Positions 26,956 to 35,519 are shown, numbered from the stretch's first letter. The stretch is DNA of 42,301 nt from Kordiimonadales bacterium (GCA_002401685.1 NVTU01000004.1:1-42301), one strand, 5' to 3'. Numbers and translations are program-made. The notes: a model not told the origin generated them from the sequence alone.

Positions 26956-29055
26956 ATGAAAAACCGCATAAGTATTGCTGGCGCTACCTTGGCTGGTCTC
27001 CTCTTGGCACCAGGTTCCCTCTCTGTCGCTGCAGCGGCTGAAAAACTTGAACAGACCCTCTTGCTCAAGCTGTCGCTTGAGGAACTATTGCGGATCAAAG
27101 TTACAGTTGCCAACCGATCCAAGACTAAACTCTCTGATGCACCGTCGAGCGTAACGCTTTTCACCCAGTATGAAATTCAGCGCATGGGAGTGAGCTCTCT
27201 CGAAGAACTGTTGAACTATGTGCCCGGTTTTATGAGTTCGCGCAATGATCGCGCTCGCACAAGTGCAGTGGTTGCGCGTGGTCGGCGAATTGATGCTAAT
27301 GCGCCTGACATTTTGGTAATGATCGATGGTATCCGGTTGAATGACCCGGTGATCGGTGGCGGGTTTTACAGCAGTTCCCAATTGAGCCTCGTTAATGTCA
27401 AGCAAGTGGAGATCATCCGCGGGCCGGGCTCCGCGCTATACGGCTCCAACGCCTTTTCCGGCGTGATCAATATTGTCACCAACAAAGACGAGCGCGCGGT
27501 GAGCGTGCGCGGCGGCGAGAATGGTCTGCGCGAAGCTACAGTCAAATTTAGCCAGGTTTTCGGCGACTTAAAACTTTCTCTTTTTGCGCGCGATTACCGC
27601 GACAGCGGCCAAACCTATGCGCCGATCATCGAGTATTTTGGTCATTTTGATCCGCTAACAGACCCGGGGTCTGGCCGCGACCTGCAGCTCAATCTCGGTT
27701 ACAAAAAACTGTCTCTGACCGTTGGTCTGATCGACCGACTGTATCGGGGTTTTGTCCAAGGCGGCATTCCTGGCGACGGTGTTAATAAGCTGGACCGTAC
27801 CGCTCAGTTTTACCGGCTAAAGTATGACACTGAATTGTCCGGAAATTTCAGCACATCCTTCTACCTCGAATATCTCCGGGTCACCCAAGACGAGCTCGTC
27901 TTAATCTTACCTGCGGATATCGCTGCCTTGCCTCTGCTGGGCTGGACTAACAATGCACCGGTAGACTTCATTGGCGGTAACAATCGTGCTGCTGCTGACA
28001 AACGCGCAGGCTTCGATGCGACGTGGACGCTGAACAGCAATCATCAACTTCAGCTTGGTGCTGTTTATCAACAAGAATCGACCGGGCTCAACGCCTTTCA
28101 AGGGAATTGGAATTCTGAGCAAATGCGACTTAGCGACGGCGCTGTACGCGTCCCGTCGTTAACGGGAATTGAAGAGGGCTTTTGGATCCCAGGTAGTCGT
28201 CTTGATCTGATTCTTGCACACAAACGCGACATCACCGGCCTCTATCTGCAAGACCAGTGGCAGATCAACAATAAATTAAACCTGACTGCTGGACTCCGTT
28301 ATGACGGTTACCAAGGCATCGGTGACAGCCTAAGCTTGCGGGCGGGTCTCGTATACAGCATCGGCGAAAACCAACGTTTAAAATTATTGTACGGAGAGGC
28401 CTTCCGGGCCCCCTCGATCGCCGATACGAACGCGGAATTTTCAAGTTCGGTGGTAGGAAACCCGGCTTTGCAGCCTGAACTTATCAAAACCATCGATATC
28501 ATCTGGCAGAAAAGCTGGGCGTCGATCGCCGTGACAGCGAATGCCTTTTTCTCCCGGATTGAGAATGAGGTAGTTGTTGAATTACGCCAACCAATTCCTG
28601 GGCTAAATGCCCAGCAGTTGGTCAATAAAGGCCGGCGGCATTTGTCAGGACTGGAGCTTGAACTGCAGGCGGATGTTTCAAAGGATATATTCGTCAAAGC
28701 CGGCTTGAGTTATTTTACCCGCTTCCAGAAGCTTGGTGGCGCGCGCGCGCAGGCATTTTTTATCGTCAATTACCAAACCGGTGACTGGAACGTGAACCTG
28801 AATGGCTATTTCCATGATCGGGTTTTGTCGCGCACAGCGGACACTGCGCCGGACGGCGAGGCCGTCTATCTTGATGGTTTCTGGAAACTGAACGGGCGTA
28901 TACGTTACCAGATCACTGACAAGCTTTCGCTTGCGATCAAAGCTGAGAATCTCTTGAACACGCGTTATACGACTTACAGCCCGTCTGCTGGGCTCGAAGC
29001 CGGCTTGCCCGAGCGCGGCCGCCAGATATCAGCTGCGTTGGAATGGAGCTTCTAA
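26956..29055 (+). CDS. TonB-dependent outer-membrane receptor
   Basis: A 699-residue receptor. The signal peptide (cleavage near AAAA^EK) is followed by the plug domain (about 55-170: SDAPSSVTLFTQYEIQRMG, IEIIRGPGSALYGSNAFSG-type motif seen as VEIIRGPGSALYGSNAF). A 22-strand barrel domain ends in ISAALEWSF with a terminal aromatic residue. Such receptors import chelated metals, vitamins or oligosaccharides with energy from TonB-ExbBD; the ligand cannot be read from the sequence. The ATG has AAAGGA a few bases upstream. It lies 170 bp after the DUF1294 gene and may have its own promoter, but this gene order (YfiR-type sensor then receptor) suggests functional coupling. Confidence 0.93.
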   Translation: MKNRISIAGATLAGLLLAPGSLSVAAAAEKLEQTLLLKLSLEELLRIKVTVANRSKTKLSDAPSSVTLFTQYEIQRMGVSSLEELLNYVPGFMSSRNDRARTSAVVARGRRIDANAPDILVMIDGIRLNDPVIGGGFYSSSQLSLVNVKQVEIIRGPGSALYGSNAFSGVINIVTNKDERAVSVRGGENGLREATVKFSQVFGDLKLSLFARDYRDSGQTYAPIIEYFGHFDPLTDPGSGRDLQLNLGYKKLSLTVGLIDRLYRGFVQGGIPGDGVNKLDRTAQFYRLKYDTELSGNFSTSFYLEYLRVTQDELVLILPADIAALPLLGWTNNAPVDFIGGNNRAAADKRAGFDATWTLNSNHQLQLGAVYQQESTGLNAFQGNWNSEQMRLSDGAVRVPSLTGIEEGFWIPGSRLDLILAHKRDITGLYLQDQWQINNKLNLTAGLRYDGYQGIGDSLSLRAGLVYSIGENQRLKLLYGEAFRAPSIADTNAEFSSSVVGNPALQPELIKTIDIIWQKSWASIAVTANAFFSRIENEVVVELRQPIPGLNAQQLVNKGRRHLSGLELELQADVSKDIFVKAGLSYFTRFQKLGGARAQAFFIVNYQTGDWNVNLNGYFHDRVLSRTADTAPDGEAVYLDGFWKLNGRIRYQITDKLSLAIKAENLLNTRYTTYSPSAGLEAGLPERGRQISAALEWSF

Positions 29056-29086
29056 GGGATAGGCTCGAATAAAAGGCTCTGCCGCG

Positions 29087-29109
29087 AAAAAGCCCGGCAT
29101 TATACGGGC
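29087..29109 (-). terminator. Second terminator downstream of tRNA-Gly
   Basis: On the minus strand GCCCG pairs with CGGGC around an 8-nt loop, followed directly by TTTTT. It lies just beyond the first tRNA-Gly terminator and gives a tandem arrangement facing the receptor gene. Confidence 0.6.
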
Positions 29110-29115
29110 ACAAAA

Positions 29116-29139
29116 AAAAGCCTCCCGAAGGAGGCTTTT
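29116..29139 (-). terminator. Rho-independent terminator of tRNA-Gly
   Basis: On the minus strand GCCTCC and GGAGGC enclose a TTCG tetraloop and are followed by eight T. It lies 30 bp after the tRNA 3' end. The flanking A-run lets it also act on the receptor transcript from the other side. Confidence 0.9.
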
Positions 29140-29168
29140 CTTAACGCTTTAATCTCCCGAGGAGAAAA

Positions 29169-29243
29169 TGGAGCGGGCGATGAGATTCGAACTCACGACC
29201 CTAACCTTGGCAAGGTTATGCTCTACCCCTGAGCTACGCCCGC
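29169..29243 (-). tRNA. tRNA-Gly (anticodon GCC)
   Basis: A 75-nt cloverleaf read on the minus strand. The acceptor stem GCGGGCG/CGCCCGC, D-arm with GGGGTAGAGC, anticodon loop TTGCCAA giving GCC, and T-arm with GTTCGAATC are all present. The 3' CCA is encoded. The anticodon decodes GGC and GGU glycine codons. Confidence 0.97.
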
Positions 29244-29437
29244 TCAATCGCGTATACAGTCAGTGTGACTGCAGGGGTGTGCAACAACATTGTCGCTGCG
29301 AGGCGGGATAATAGCCACACCGACCCCCTTTGCAACAGTTATTTTATCTTATATGAAATTTGGTCTTATCTTATTGTTTTAAAGGTGCTTTTATGGAGGC
29401 TGTGTCGGCTTAAACCCAAGAGCAGAGAAGTAAATTG

Positions 29438-29986
29438 GTGGAATCAGACAAAAGCGAAGCGCGGCTCTTTGATTTTCTAGAGAGTCTTAGCATTAAAACG
29501 TATACCCATCGGCATGCCCCTGTTTTCACGGTAGCAGAAGCGCAAGCCGCGCGCATTGCGCTCGGGGAACATGCTGAGCATGGAGGCCATTCAAAAAACC
29601 TCTTTATCCGAGATAAGAAGAAACGTTCAGCCCTACTGGTGGTGGACGAGGATACACGTGTGAACCTGAAGGCGCTTGGGTCAAAGCTGGGTATGGGGCG
29701 GCTTTCTTTTGCTAGTCCTGAACGGCTTTTGGATATGCTTGGTGTAACGCCTGGTTCTGTCACACCGTTTGCGCTGGTGAACCGTCAGGTGGCTGAAGAC
29801 GCTGAGGCGCCCTTGTTGGTTGCGTTGGATGCAGCACTGATGAAAAAGGCACCGCTGTTTTTTCACCCGCTCCATAATGCCGCCACGACCGCAATTGCGC
29901 CCGAAGATTTCCTACGCTTTATTGAAGGATGCGGCTACAGCCCGCTTTTGTTGGATTTGGATGAAAATGGCAGTGCCGCGGGCTGA
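29438..29986 (+). CDS. Prolyl-tRNA editing deacylase (YbaK/ProX family)
   Basis: A 182-residue protein made of one YbaK/aminoacyl-tRNA editing domain, which hydrolyses mischarged Ala-tRNA(Pro) or Cys-tRNA(Pro) in trans. Visible family features are HRHAPVFTVAEAQAA near the start, GGHSKNLFIRDKK with the catalytic-site lysine, LLVVDEDTRVNLKAL, and GVTPGSVTPFALVN. The pattern matches the ProX/PrdX subgroup. I prefer GTG at 29438, seven nt after AGAAG; a TTG one codon upstream is possible. The gene stands alone behind the tRNA-Gly promoter region. Confidence 0.92.
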   Translation: MESDKSEARLFDFLESLSIKTYTHRHAPVFTVAEAQAARIALGEHAEHGGHSKNLFIRDKKKRSALLVVDEDTRVNLKALGSKLGMGRLSFASPERLLDMLGVTPGSVTPFALVNRQVAEDAEAPLLVALDAALMKKAPLFFHPLHNAATTAIAPEDFLRFIEGCGYSPLLLDLDENGSAAG

Positions 29987-30101
29987 AGTGGCCACCGCCT
30001 AAGGCGTAATAACTCGCGGCAAGCAATTGGTTCTGGTATCCCTGCGCCCAAAGGATTATGATTACTCTTCATGTAACACACAGCTTTATAGAGCCATTTT
30101 A

Positions 30102-31067
30102 ATGAACCAACCGACTATGAATGATCCCGCCATCATGCCCGGTGGACCTGCCGACACTCCTACTGCAGGCAGTGATCTGATAAAAGATACCAACATTCAA
30201 AATTTTGCTGTGGATGTGATTGAAGCGTCGCAGACCCGGCCGGTTATTGTTGATTTTTGGGCTGATTGGTGCGGCCCCTGTAAGCAATTGATGCCAATGC
30301 TGGAAGCCGCTGTTCAGCAGGCAGGCGGCGCGGTGGCGCTGGTAAAAGTGGACGCCGATAAAAATCAGGCCATTTGCGGACAGCTGCAGGTTCAGAGCCT
30401 GCCAACCGTGATTGCCTTTTGGCAAGGCAAGCCGATTGACGGTTTTCAAGGGGCTGTACCGCCGTCGCAAATCACGGCCTTTATCGACCGACTTATTGCA
30501 GCATCAGGCGGCGGTGCTCCGCAAGACGGTGGTATTGACGCTGCGCTTGACCAAGCGGACGCCTTGCTTTCGGATGGGAACCTGGAGCAGGCCGCTCCGC
30601 TTTATCAGCAGATACTGGTGCACGAGACAACTAATATCCGAGCACTGCTCGGCCTAGCGGAAGTAAGCGTTGCCCTTGGCGAGATTACTCAAGCACAGGA
30701 AATACTGGCAACGATCGACAGCAAAGCTGCTGCGGACGCAAAGCTCACTGAGCGGCTTACCAAAATAGAGACAACGATTGAATTGGCTGAACAAGCCGAA
30801 GGCGCTGGCGATGCCTTGCTTCTTGAGGCGAAAATTGAAGCGGATCCGCAAGACCATGCGGCGCGGTTTGACTTGGCCGTAGCACGCCAAGCAGGGGGAG
30901 ATATGCCAGGGGCAGCGGAAGCGCTTTTGGCAAGTATTATGCGGGATCGAGACTGGAACGAAGGCGCGGCCAAAGCGCATTTGTTGAAGTTGTTTGAGGC
31001 AGCTGGCCCTAGCGATCCTTTCACCCTCAAATACAGGCGGCGGTTATCGTCAGTTCTGTTTAGCTAG
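30102..31067 (+). CDS. Thioredoxin-TPR protein (CnoX/YbbN-like)
   Basis: A 321-residue protein. The thioredoxin domain (about 25-135) carries an intact WCGPC (Cys57 and Cys60) and the cis-proline strand QSLPTVIAFWQG. Residues about 155-320 are helical repeats (AALDQADALLSDGNLEQAAPLYQQIL, then a second set with AEALLASIMRDRDWNEGAAKAHLL), the co-chaperone type of TPR found in CnoX/YbbN. CnoX protects unfolded clients under oxidative stress and passes them to GroEL or DnaK; the family call is firm, the function by homology. The ATG at 30102 is preferred to a TTG at 30027. It heads a run with the LON-domain and Trm112 genes. Confidence 0.9.
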   Translation: MNQPTMNDPAIMPGGPADTPTAGSDLIKDTNIQNFAVDVIEASQTRPVIVDFWADWCGPCKQLMPMLEAAVQQAGGAVALVKVDADKNQAICGQLQVQSLPTVIAFWQGKPIDGFQGAVPPSQITAFIDRLIAASGGGAPQDGGIDAALDQADALLSDGNLEQAAPLYQQILVHETTNIRALLGLAEVSVALGEITQAQEILATIDSKAAADAKLTERLTKIETTIELAEQAEGAGDALLLEAKIEADPQDHAARFDLAVARQAGGDMPGAAEALLASIMRDRDWNEGAAKAHLLKLFEAAGPSDPFTLKYRRRLSSVLFS

Positions 31068-31075
31068 GCGAAAAT

Positions 31076-31738
31076 GTGACGGAAAACGCGGAGACAAATG
31101 ACGAACTGCCAACGGTAATTCCTATATTTCCCCTTGCTGGTGCTATTTTAATGCCGCGTAGCAATATGCCGCTCAATGTCTTTGAGCCGCGTTATTTGCA
31201 GATGGTGAAAGATGCGCGTGCCGCGGATGGGTATATTGGCATGGTGCAGCCGCGGGATGACAAGGACGAAACCGCTAAACCTGATATTTTTCAAGTGGGC
31301 GGCATGGGGCGTATTACGCACTATACTGAAACTGAAGATGGCAGGAACATCATTCGGCTTACGGGGGTGTGCCGTTTTAAAGTGGCGGCTGAGCTCTCCG
31401 TGATGACGCCCTATCGGCAGGTGCAGCCCGATTGGGCCTTTGCGGGAACAGATTTGGAGGAGCCAACCCAATCTAAGCCAATGGACAGGGAGCCCCTAAT
31501 GGCTGCGCTGCAGATATATCTGACGCAGAAGCAGCTGGACGCAGATTACGATGGCATTAACACGGCGCCAGACGAAGTGCTAGTCAACACGCTTTCAATG
31601 ATAATGCCGTTTGGTACGTCAGAAAAACAGGCCTTGCTGGAGGCTGTAAGCCTGCATGACCGGGTTGAAACACTGGTTAGCCTCCTAAGTATGGCAACCA
31701 GTGCAACCAACAGTGATGTAACAACTATATTGAGTTAA
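31076..31738 (+). CDS. LON substrate-binding domain protein
   Basis: A 220-residue protein consisting only of the N-terminal substrate-recognition domain of Lon protease, without ATPase or peptidase. It shows IPIFPLAGAILMPRSNMPLNVFEPRYLQMV, then GYIGMVQP and the helical second half. Stand-alone LON-domain proteins are common; their role is unknown, but clustering with a CnoX-like chaperone suggests protein quality control (inference). The GTG start lies 8 bp after the thioredoxin-TPR stop. Trm112 begins directly after its stop. Confidence 0.92.
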   Translation: MTENAETNDELPTVIPIFPLAGAILMPRSNMPLNVFEPRYLQMVKDARAADGYIGMVQPRDDKDETAKPDIFQVGGMGRITHYTETEDGRNIIRLTGVCRFKVAAELSVMTPYRQVQPDWAFAGTDLEEPTQSKPMDREPLMAALQIYLTQKQLDADYDGINTAPDEVLVNTLSMIMPFGTSEKQALLEAVSLHDRVETLVSLLSMATSATNSDVTTILS

Positions 31739-31933
31739 ATGATGACTAAATCTTTCAGAATAACAGCTAGCCCCAAACTGCTTGAAACACTCGTATGCCC
31801 GATCACGCGCACGACACTGTCGTATGATGCCGGTACGCAGGAGCTGATCAGCGAAAAGGCTGGCCTTGCTTTTCCTATAAGAGATGGCATTCCTATATTA
31901 CTCGAGGGCGAGGCGCGAGACTTGGAAGGCTAG
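31739..31933 (+). CDS. Trm112 family protein
   Basis: A 64-residue protein matching bacterial Trm112/Yca[19 protein letters not shown], then [21 protein letters not shown]. Eukaryotic Trm112 activates several methyltransferases; bacterial versions are small and often accompany LON-domain genes. Only one cysteine remains of the zinc-binding set, as in many proteobacterial members. The ATG follows the LON-domain stop with no gap, so coupling is expected. Confidence 0.9.
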   Translation: MMTKSFRITASPKLLETLVCPITRTTLSYDAGTQELISEKAGLAFPIRDGIPILLEGEARDLEG

Positions 31934-31957
31934 TTCCTTTTCGTTACACGGTTGCTT

Positions 31958-32332
31958 TTAGCTGCCGCTAAAGTGGCTATCGAGCATCGGGCCGAGCTTT
32001 TTCCCGCCAAAGATATGAACATGCAAGTGCGGCACTTCTTGGTGCGCATTGTCGCCCGCATTTGCCAGCGTACGGTATCCTGCTTCCACCAGCCCCAATT
32101 CCTCAGCAACCTTTCCAACAGCTCGGAAAAATCCGGTGATCAGCTCAGCCGGTGCGCTTGCAGTGAAGTCTGCCATTGATACAAAGTCGCCCTTTGGAAT
32201 GACCAGTACATGCACTGGGGCTTGTGGGTTGATATCATGGAAGGCGAGGGAATATTCGTCCTCATAGACTTTGTTGCAGGGTATTTCGCCGCGCAGAATT
32301 TTTGCAAAGATATTGGTATCATCGTACGCCAT
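31958..32332 (-). CDS. HIT family nucleotide-binding protein (HINT-like)
   Basis: A 124-residue protein of the histidine-triad family. The catalytic triad His-x-His-x-His lies in PHLHVHIFGG (H102, H104, H106), with FHDINPQAPVHVLVIPK as the typical HINT strand. HINT enzymes hydrolyse nucleoside phosphoramidates and aminoacyl-adenylates. It is convergent with the Trm112 gene, 24 bp apart. Confidence 0.95.
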   Translation of the reverse strand: MAYDDTNIFAKILRGEIPCNKVYEDEYSLAFHDINPQAPVHVLVIPKGDFVSMADFTASAPAELITGFFRAVGKVAEELGLVEAGYRTLANAGDNAHQEVPHLHVHIFGGKKLGPMLDSHFSGS

Positions 32333-32635
32333 GGGGAATCCTTATTGAGAGCCACTGGGTGCAGGGTCGTAATAACCTAGTTTCGGAATCAAAACTAACT
32401 GGGCTTCAGGATAAGGCCATAGGCGCCAATCTCGCAAGAGGCTATGCGTTCCGCCAGTTAAATTTATTTCGGCGGCGTGGTGTTACCAAAATATTAACTA
32501 TATGACGTTAAAATGATACTATCAGCTTTGAGTAAGTTGGCGGCGTTCTCCACAAGAACGCTTTTTATGCCCAGTAGAGTATATGTGAATTGAGCAAGGT
32601 GCGACACGCCCTGCTTATCCATAGAAAGGGCCAGA
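32333..32635. other. Intergenic region between HIT and truncated haemoglobin genes
   Basis: About 300 bp. It must contain the divergent promoters. A terminator-like hairpin at 32543-32566 (listed separately) lies in its last third. The open frame seen in the first half is not coding-like, and I see no tRNA. Confidence 0.45.
32543..32566 (+). terminator. Terminator-like hairpin in the haemoglobin leader
   Basis: GCGTTCT and AGAACGC (7 bp) enclose a 5-nt loop and are followed by TTTTT on the plus strand. There is no plus-strand gene between it and the Trm112 stop 600 bp upstream, and the haemoglobin ATG is 70 bp downstream. It may terminate a small RNA or act as an attenuator. Confidence 0.6.
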
Positions 32636-33022
32636 ATGTCGGATCAGAGAATCATTGCAGAAACCCTTTATGACCGCCTTGGTGGCTATAATGGGATCAG
32701 TATTTTTGCGGGCGAATTGCTTGCCCGGATGGATATCGACCCACACATGGCGCGCTTTTGGCAAGACAGTGATGACGATCTGCATGTACCAGAAAAACAG
32801 CTGGTTATCGATTATCTTTGCAGTAACTCAGGTGGCCCACTGGACCTGGACGGCAATGGACTTCCTGCAGTTCACGCGGACAAAAAAATCAGCGAATATG
32901 ATTGGTCAGTTTTCTTGCGCCACACAGGCGCTGCGATGCATGCGTTAGATATTCCGCAGCGTGAACGTGAGGAACTGGCGGCCTTTGCTCTGGCACTTCA
33001 TGATGATTACGTGATGGATTAA
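32636..33022 (+). CDS. Group I truncated haemoglobin
   Basis: A 128-residue globin of the TrHb1 type: ETLYDRLGGYNGISIF at the start, a proximal-His region LPAVHADKKISEYDWSVFLRH (H80 the probable F8 ligand), and a conserved C-terminal helix. Truncated haemoglobins bind O2 or NO and often have nitric-oxide dioxygenase or oxygen-handling roles. The ATG has AAAGGG 5 nt upstream. It is convergent with the secreted-protein gene, 13 bp apart. The leader carries a terminator-like hairpin, which suggests regulated expression. Confidence 0.85.
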   Translation: MSDQRIIAETLYDRLGGYNGISIFAGELLARMDIDPHMARFWQDSDDDLHVPEKQLVIDYLCSNSGGPLDLDGNGLPAVHADKKISEYDWSVFLRHTGAAMHALDIPQREREELAAFALALHDDYVMD

Positions 33023-33035
33023 ACTCTGATTTTCT

Positions 33036-33476
33036 TTAGTTTTTTGATCGGGTAACCGTTTGATATCTATGAGAGGTATTCTCCGCCCGGTCGATATATT
33101 TCCAGAGCTTGTTTAGAAAAACTTTCACACCAGCATCGTCGTCCCACGCCGCTTCCATTAAGCCAGGGAAGGCTGCGTTTGCTTTGCTGACATTATCTTC
33201 AGACGCATATTCGTACAGAACCATCAGCTTATATTCACGGTTACTTACTGCGCGCCCCAAGTAGGTTACGCTCGCAATATAGGGGTTCTTGTCGAGAACC
33301 TTCTCGCGCCATTCATTTGAAAGCGCTAGCCCTTCTTCAAGGGTTCCTCCCTCAGGCACCCGGATGGTATGGGTGATGGTTTGCACAACCGTGCCCGTCT
33401 GTTCCGACGCGTGGGCAGCAGTGTAGGGGCTCGTGGCCCCTATCAGTAGAAGAAATAGGAATAACAGCTGCTGCAT
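33036..33476 (-). CDS. Secreted protein of unknown family, downstream of hslU
   Basis: A 146-residue protein. A signal peptide (hydrophobic LLFLFLLLIGA, cleavage likely after AAHA) leads to a mature domain of about 120 residues with alternating strands and helices (VVQTITHTIRVPEGGTL, VTYLGRAVSNREYKLMVLYEY). The pattern recalls dimeric alpha-beta-barrel (NIPSNAP/EthD-type) domains, but I cannot assign a family. It lies 27 bp after hslU on the same strand and is probably read through from the hslVU transcript. Confidence 0.6.
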   Translation of the reverse strand: MQQLLFLFLLLIGATSPYTAAHASEQTGTVVQTITHTIRVPEGGTLEEGLALSNEWREKVLDKNPYIASVTYLGRAVSNREYKLMVLYEYASEDNVSKANAAFPGLMEAAWDDDAGVKVFLNKLWKYIDRAENTSHRYQTVTRSKN

Positions 33477-33503
33477 GCTCTGGCTCCTGCTGGCGTGTTT
33501 TGG

Positions 33504-34811
33504 CTAAAGAATAAATTTAGAAAGATCAGTTTCCCCGGCAAGCTCGCCCATATGCTTTGCGACAAAGGCTTTATCTACAATCACTTCGCTGCCCGACTTA
33601 TCACTGGCGGTGAAGGACACTTCCTCAAGTACCTTTTCTAGTACTGTGTGCAGCCGACGTGCGCCGATATTCTCAACGTTTTCGTTGAAGTGCGCCGAGA
33701 TGCGCGCGATTTCCGCAATGCCATCTTTCTCGAACTTCAGTGTTACCCCTTCTGTACCCATCAGCGCCACATATTGGCGGATCAGGCTGTAATCCGGTTC
33801 GGTCAGAATGCGGACAAAATCAGCTTCTGTAAGGTCACTTAACTCCACGCGGATCGGTAGTCGGCCTTGCAGCTCAGGCAATAGGTCGGACGGCTTGGCC
33901 AGGTGAAAAGCGCCTGAAGCGATAAAGAGGATGTGGTCGGTTTTGATAATACCGTGTTTGGTGGAAACTGCGGTGCCTTCAATCAGGGGCAGTAGGTCAC
34001 GCTGCACGCCCTCGCGGCTTACATCCCCACCGCGTACGTCCTGGCGGGCGCAAATTTTGTCAATCTCATCAAGGAAAACAATGCCGTGCTGTTCAACGAG
34101 GTTAATAGCCTCACGTGTGGAGGCTTCTTCGTCCACCAGCTTGTCGGCTTCCTCGCCCATCAATATCTCGTAGGCTTCTGATACTTTGAGGCGTTTCTTG
34201 ACCTTGCGGCTGCCCATGGCTTTGCCAAACATATCACCGAGATTGAGCATACCAACGCTGGCACCCGGTGCCCCCGGGATGTCAAACTGCGGAAAGGGGC
34301 TGGCAGTATCTTCAATCTCGATTTCTACCTCTTTGTCGGAAAGGTCGCCTTCACGCAACATCTTGCGGAATTTCTGTCGCGTTGCATCGCTCGCTGATGC
34401 GCCGACAAGGCCGTCCAGCACACGCTCTTCAGCTTGAAGTTCAGCACTAACAGCGACTTCCTTGCGCTTTTTTTCTTTCACCATCAGGATCGCGCTTTCG
34501 ATCAGATCCCGGATAATCTGCTCAACATCGCGGCCCACATAGCCAACTTCTGTAAATTTAGTTGCCTCAATTTTGATGAATGGCGCTTGGGCCAATTTGG
34601 CAAGCCTGCGGGAAATTTCGGTTTTACCCACGCCGGTTGGACCAACCATCAGAATGTTTTTTGGCAACACTTCTTCGCGCAGGTCTTCGTCCAGCTGCTG
34701 ACGCCTCCAGCGGTTTCTAAGAGCAATGGCAACAGCTTTTTTTGCGTCTTGCTGGCCGATGATGAAGCGGTCAAGTTCAGACACAATCTCGCGCGGTGAA
34801 AAACTGGTCAT
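33504..34811 (-). CDS. hslU: ATP-dependent protease ATPase subunit HslU
   Basis: A 435-residue AAA+ unfoldase forming the HslUV protease with HslV. Walker A is GPTGVGKTE, the pore loop lies in [14 protein letters not shown], Walker B is [11 protein letters not shown], the I domain spans about residues 110-240, and the C-terminus ends LSKFIL, the tail that inserts into HslV and activates it. The ATG lies 2 bp after the hslV stop. The order hslV-hslU with divergent hisB is usual in alphaproteobacteria. Confidence 0.98.
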   Translation of the reverse strand: MTSFSPREIVSELDRFIIGQQDAKKAVAIALRNRWRRQQLDEDLREEVLPKNILMVGPTGVGKTEISRRLAKLAQAPFIKIEATKFTEVGYVGRDVEQIIRDLIESAILMVKEKKRKEVAVSAELQAEERVLDGLVGASASDATRQKFRKMLREGDLSDKEVEIEIEDTASPFPQFDIPGAPGASVGMLNLGDMFGKAMGSRKVKKRLKVSEAYEILMGEEADKLVDEEASTREAINLVEQHGIVFLDEIDKICARQDVRGGDVSREGVQRDLLPLIEGTAVSTKHGIIKTDHILFIASGAFHLAKPSDLLPELQGRLPIRVELSDLTEADFVRILTEPDYSLIRQYVALMGTEGVTLKFEKDGIAEIARISAHFNENVENIGARRLHTVLEKVLEEVSFTASDKSGSEVIVDKAFVAKHMGELAGETDLSKFIL

Positions 34812-34813
34812 GG

Positions 34814-35443
34814 TTATTCCTTACTCTCAACAGATGAACTCTCAACAGGGGTATTCTCAACAGTTGCGGTATCCGGGGTAGCGTCTTCGATGTCCATCAT
34901 CTCGTAAACGGTATTGTGGTTGGTATAAACGCAGATATCAGCGGCGATTTTCATGGCCTTTAGCGCTACTTCTTTGGCCGTTAGGTCTTCATCATACAGC
35001 GCCCGTGCTGCAGCTAAGGCATAATTTCCGCCGGAGCCGATAGCAACAACACCGTGCTCAGGCTCCAGCACATCGCCGTTGCCTGTCACCACCAAGCTGG
35101 TTTCTTTATCCACCACAATCATCATTGCCTGTAGCTGGCGCAGGTACTTGTCTGTGCGCCAATCTTTCGCCAGTTCCACACACGCCCGGGCCAATTGGCC
35201 TGGAAAACGCTCAAGTTTAGTCTCAAGCCGTTCGAAAAGGGTGAAGGCATCTGCAGTAGCCCCCGCGAAACCCGCGATCACCTTGCCGCCGCTCAGATGC
35301 CGCACTTTTCGTGCGTTGCCTTTCATCACAGTATCACCAACAGAGACCTGTCCATCACCAGCTATAATTACTTTGCCGTTCTTGCGCACACTGCAAATGG
35401 TGGTGGCATGCCACGTAGGCAGCTCGCTGGTGAACTGGGTCAT
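34814..35443 (-). CDS. hslV: ATP-dependent protease peptidase subunit HslV
   Basis: A threonine peptidase of the HslUV complex, about 209 residues. The N-terminus has an alphaproteobacterial propeptide ([12 protein letters not shown]) before the catalytic Thr of [37 protein letters not shown] and [16 protein letters not shown] are family hallmarks. The ATG at 35443 is preferred because AGAGGAACC lies just upstream; an in-frame start at 35509 or 35491 would overlap the promoter candidate. The last 25 residues are an extra acidic Ser/Thr/Glu tail made of three in-frame 15-bp repeats ([15 protein letters not shown]). Most HslV proteins stop shortly after the YTNHN-type motif. Confidence 0.96.
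   Translation of the reverse strand: MTQFTSELPTWHATTICSVRKNGKVIIAGDGQVSVGDTVMKGNARKVRHLSGGKVIAGFAGATADAFTLFERLETKLERFPGQLARACVELAKDWRTDKYLRQLQAMMIVVDKETSLVVTGNGDVLEPEHGVVAIGSGGNYALAAARALYDEDLTAKEVALKAMKIAADICVYTNHNTVYEMMDIEDATPDTATVENTPVESSSVESKE
34817..34864. repeat. 15-bp tandem repeat at the 3' end of hslV
   Basis: The unit TCTCAACAG recurs at 34825, 34840 and 34855, exactly 15 bp apart, within more diverged 15-bp units. In hslV it encodes three 5-residue repeats beginning Val-Glu. Being a multiple of three, copy-number change would not shift the frame. Confidence 0.7.
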
Positions 35444-35488
35444 AAGGGGTGGTTCCTCTATAGGGGTAGTGGATGAAGTGGTAACAAG

Positions 35489-35519
35489 CATATATGAAGC
35501 AGCCCGCAATGTTGCAAGC
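35489..35519 (-). promoter_or_regulatory. Heat-shock (RpoH-type) promoter candidate for hslVU
   Basis: On the minus strand CTTGCAAC is followed, after about 14 bp, by CATATATG, about 45 bp upstream of the preferred hslV start. This resembles the alphaproteobacterial sigma-32 pattern (CTTG element, CATAT -10 region). It is a visual match only. Confidence 0.45.

Noticed and set aside
29257..29271. Short palindrome CAGTCA-GTG-TGACTG upstream of tRNA-Gly
   Set aside because: Six-bp arms are too short to distinguish from chance.
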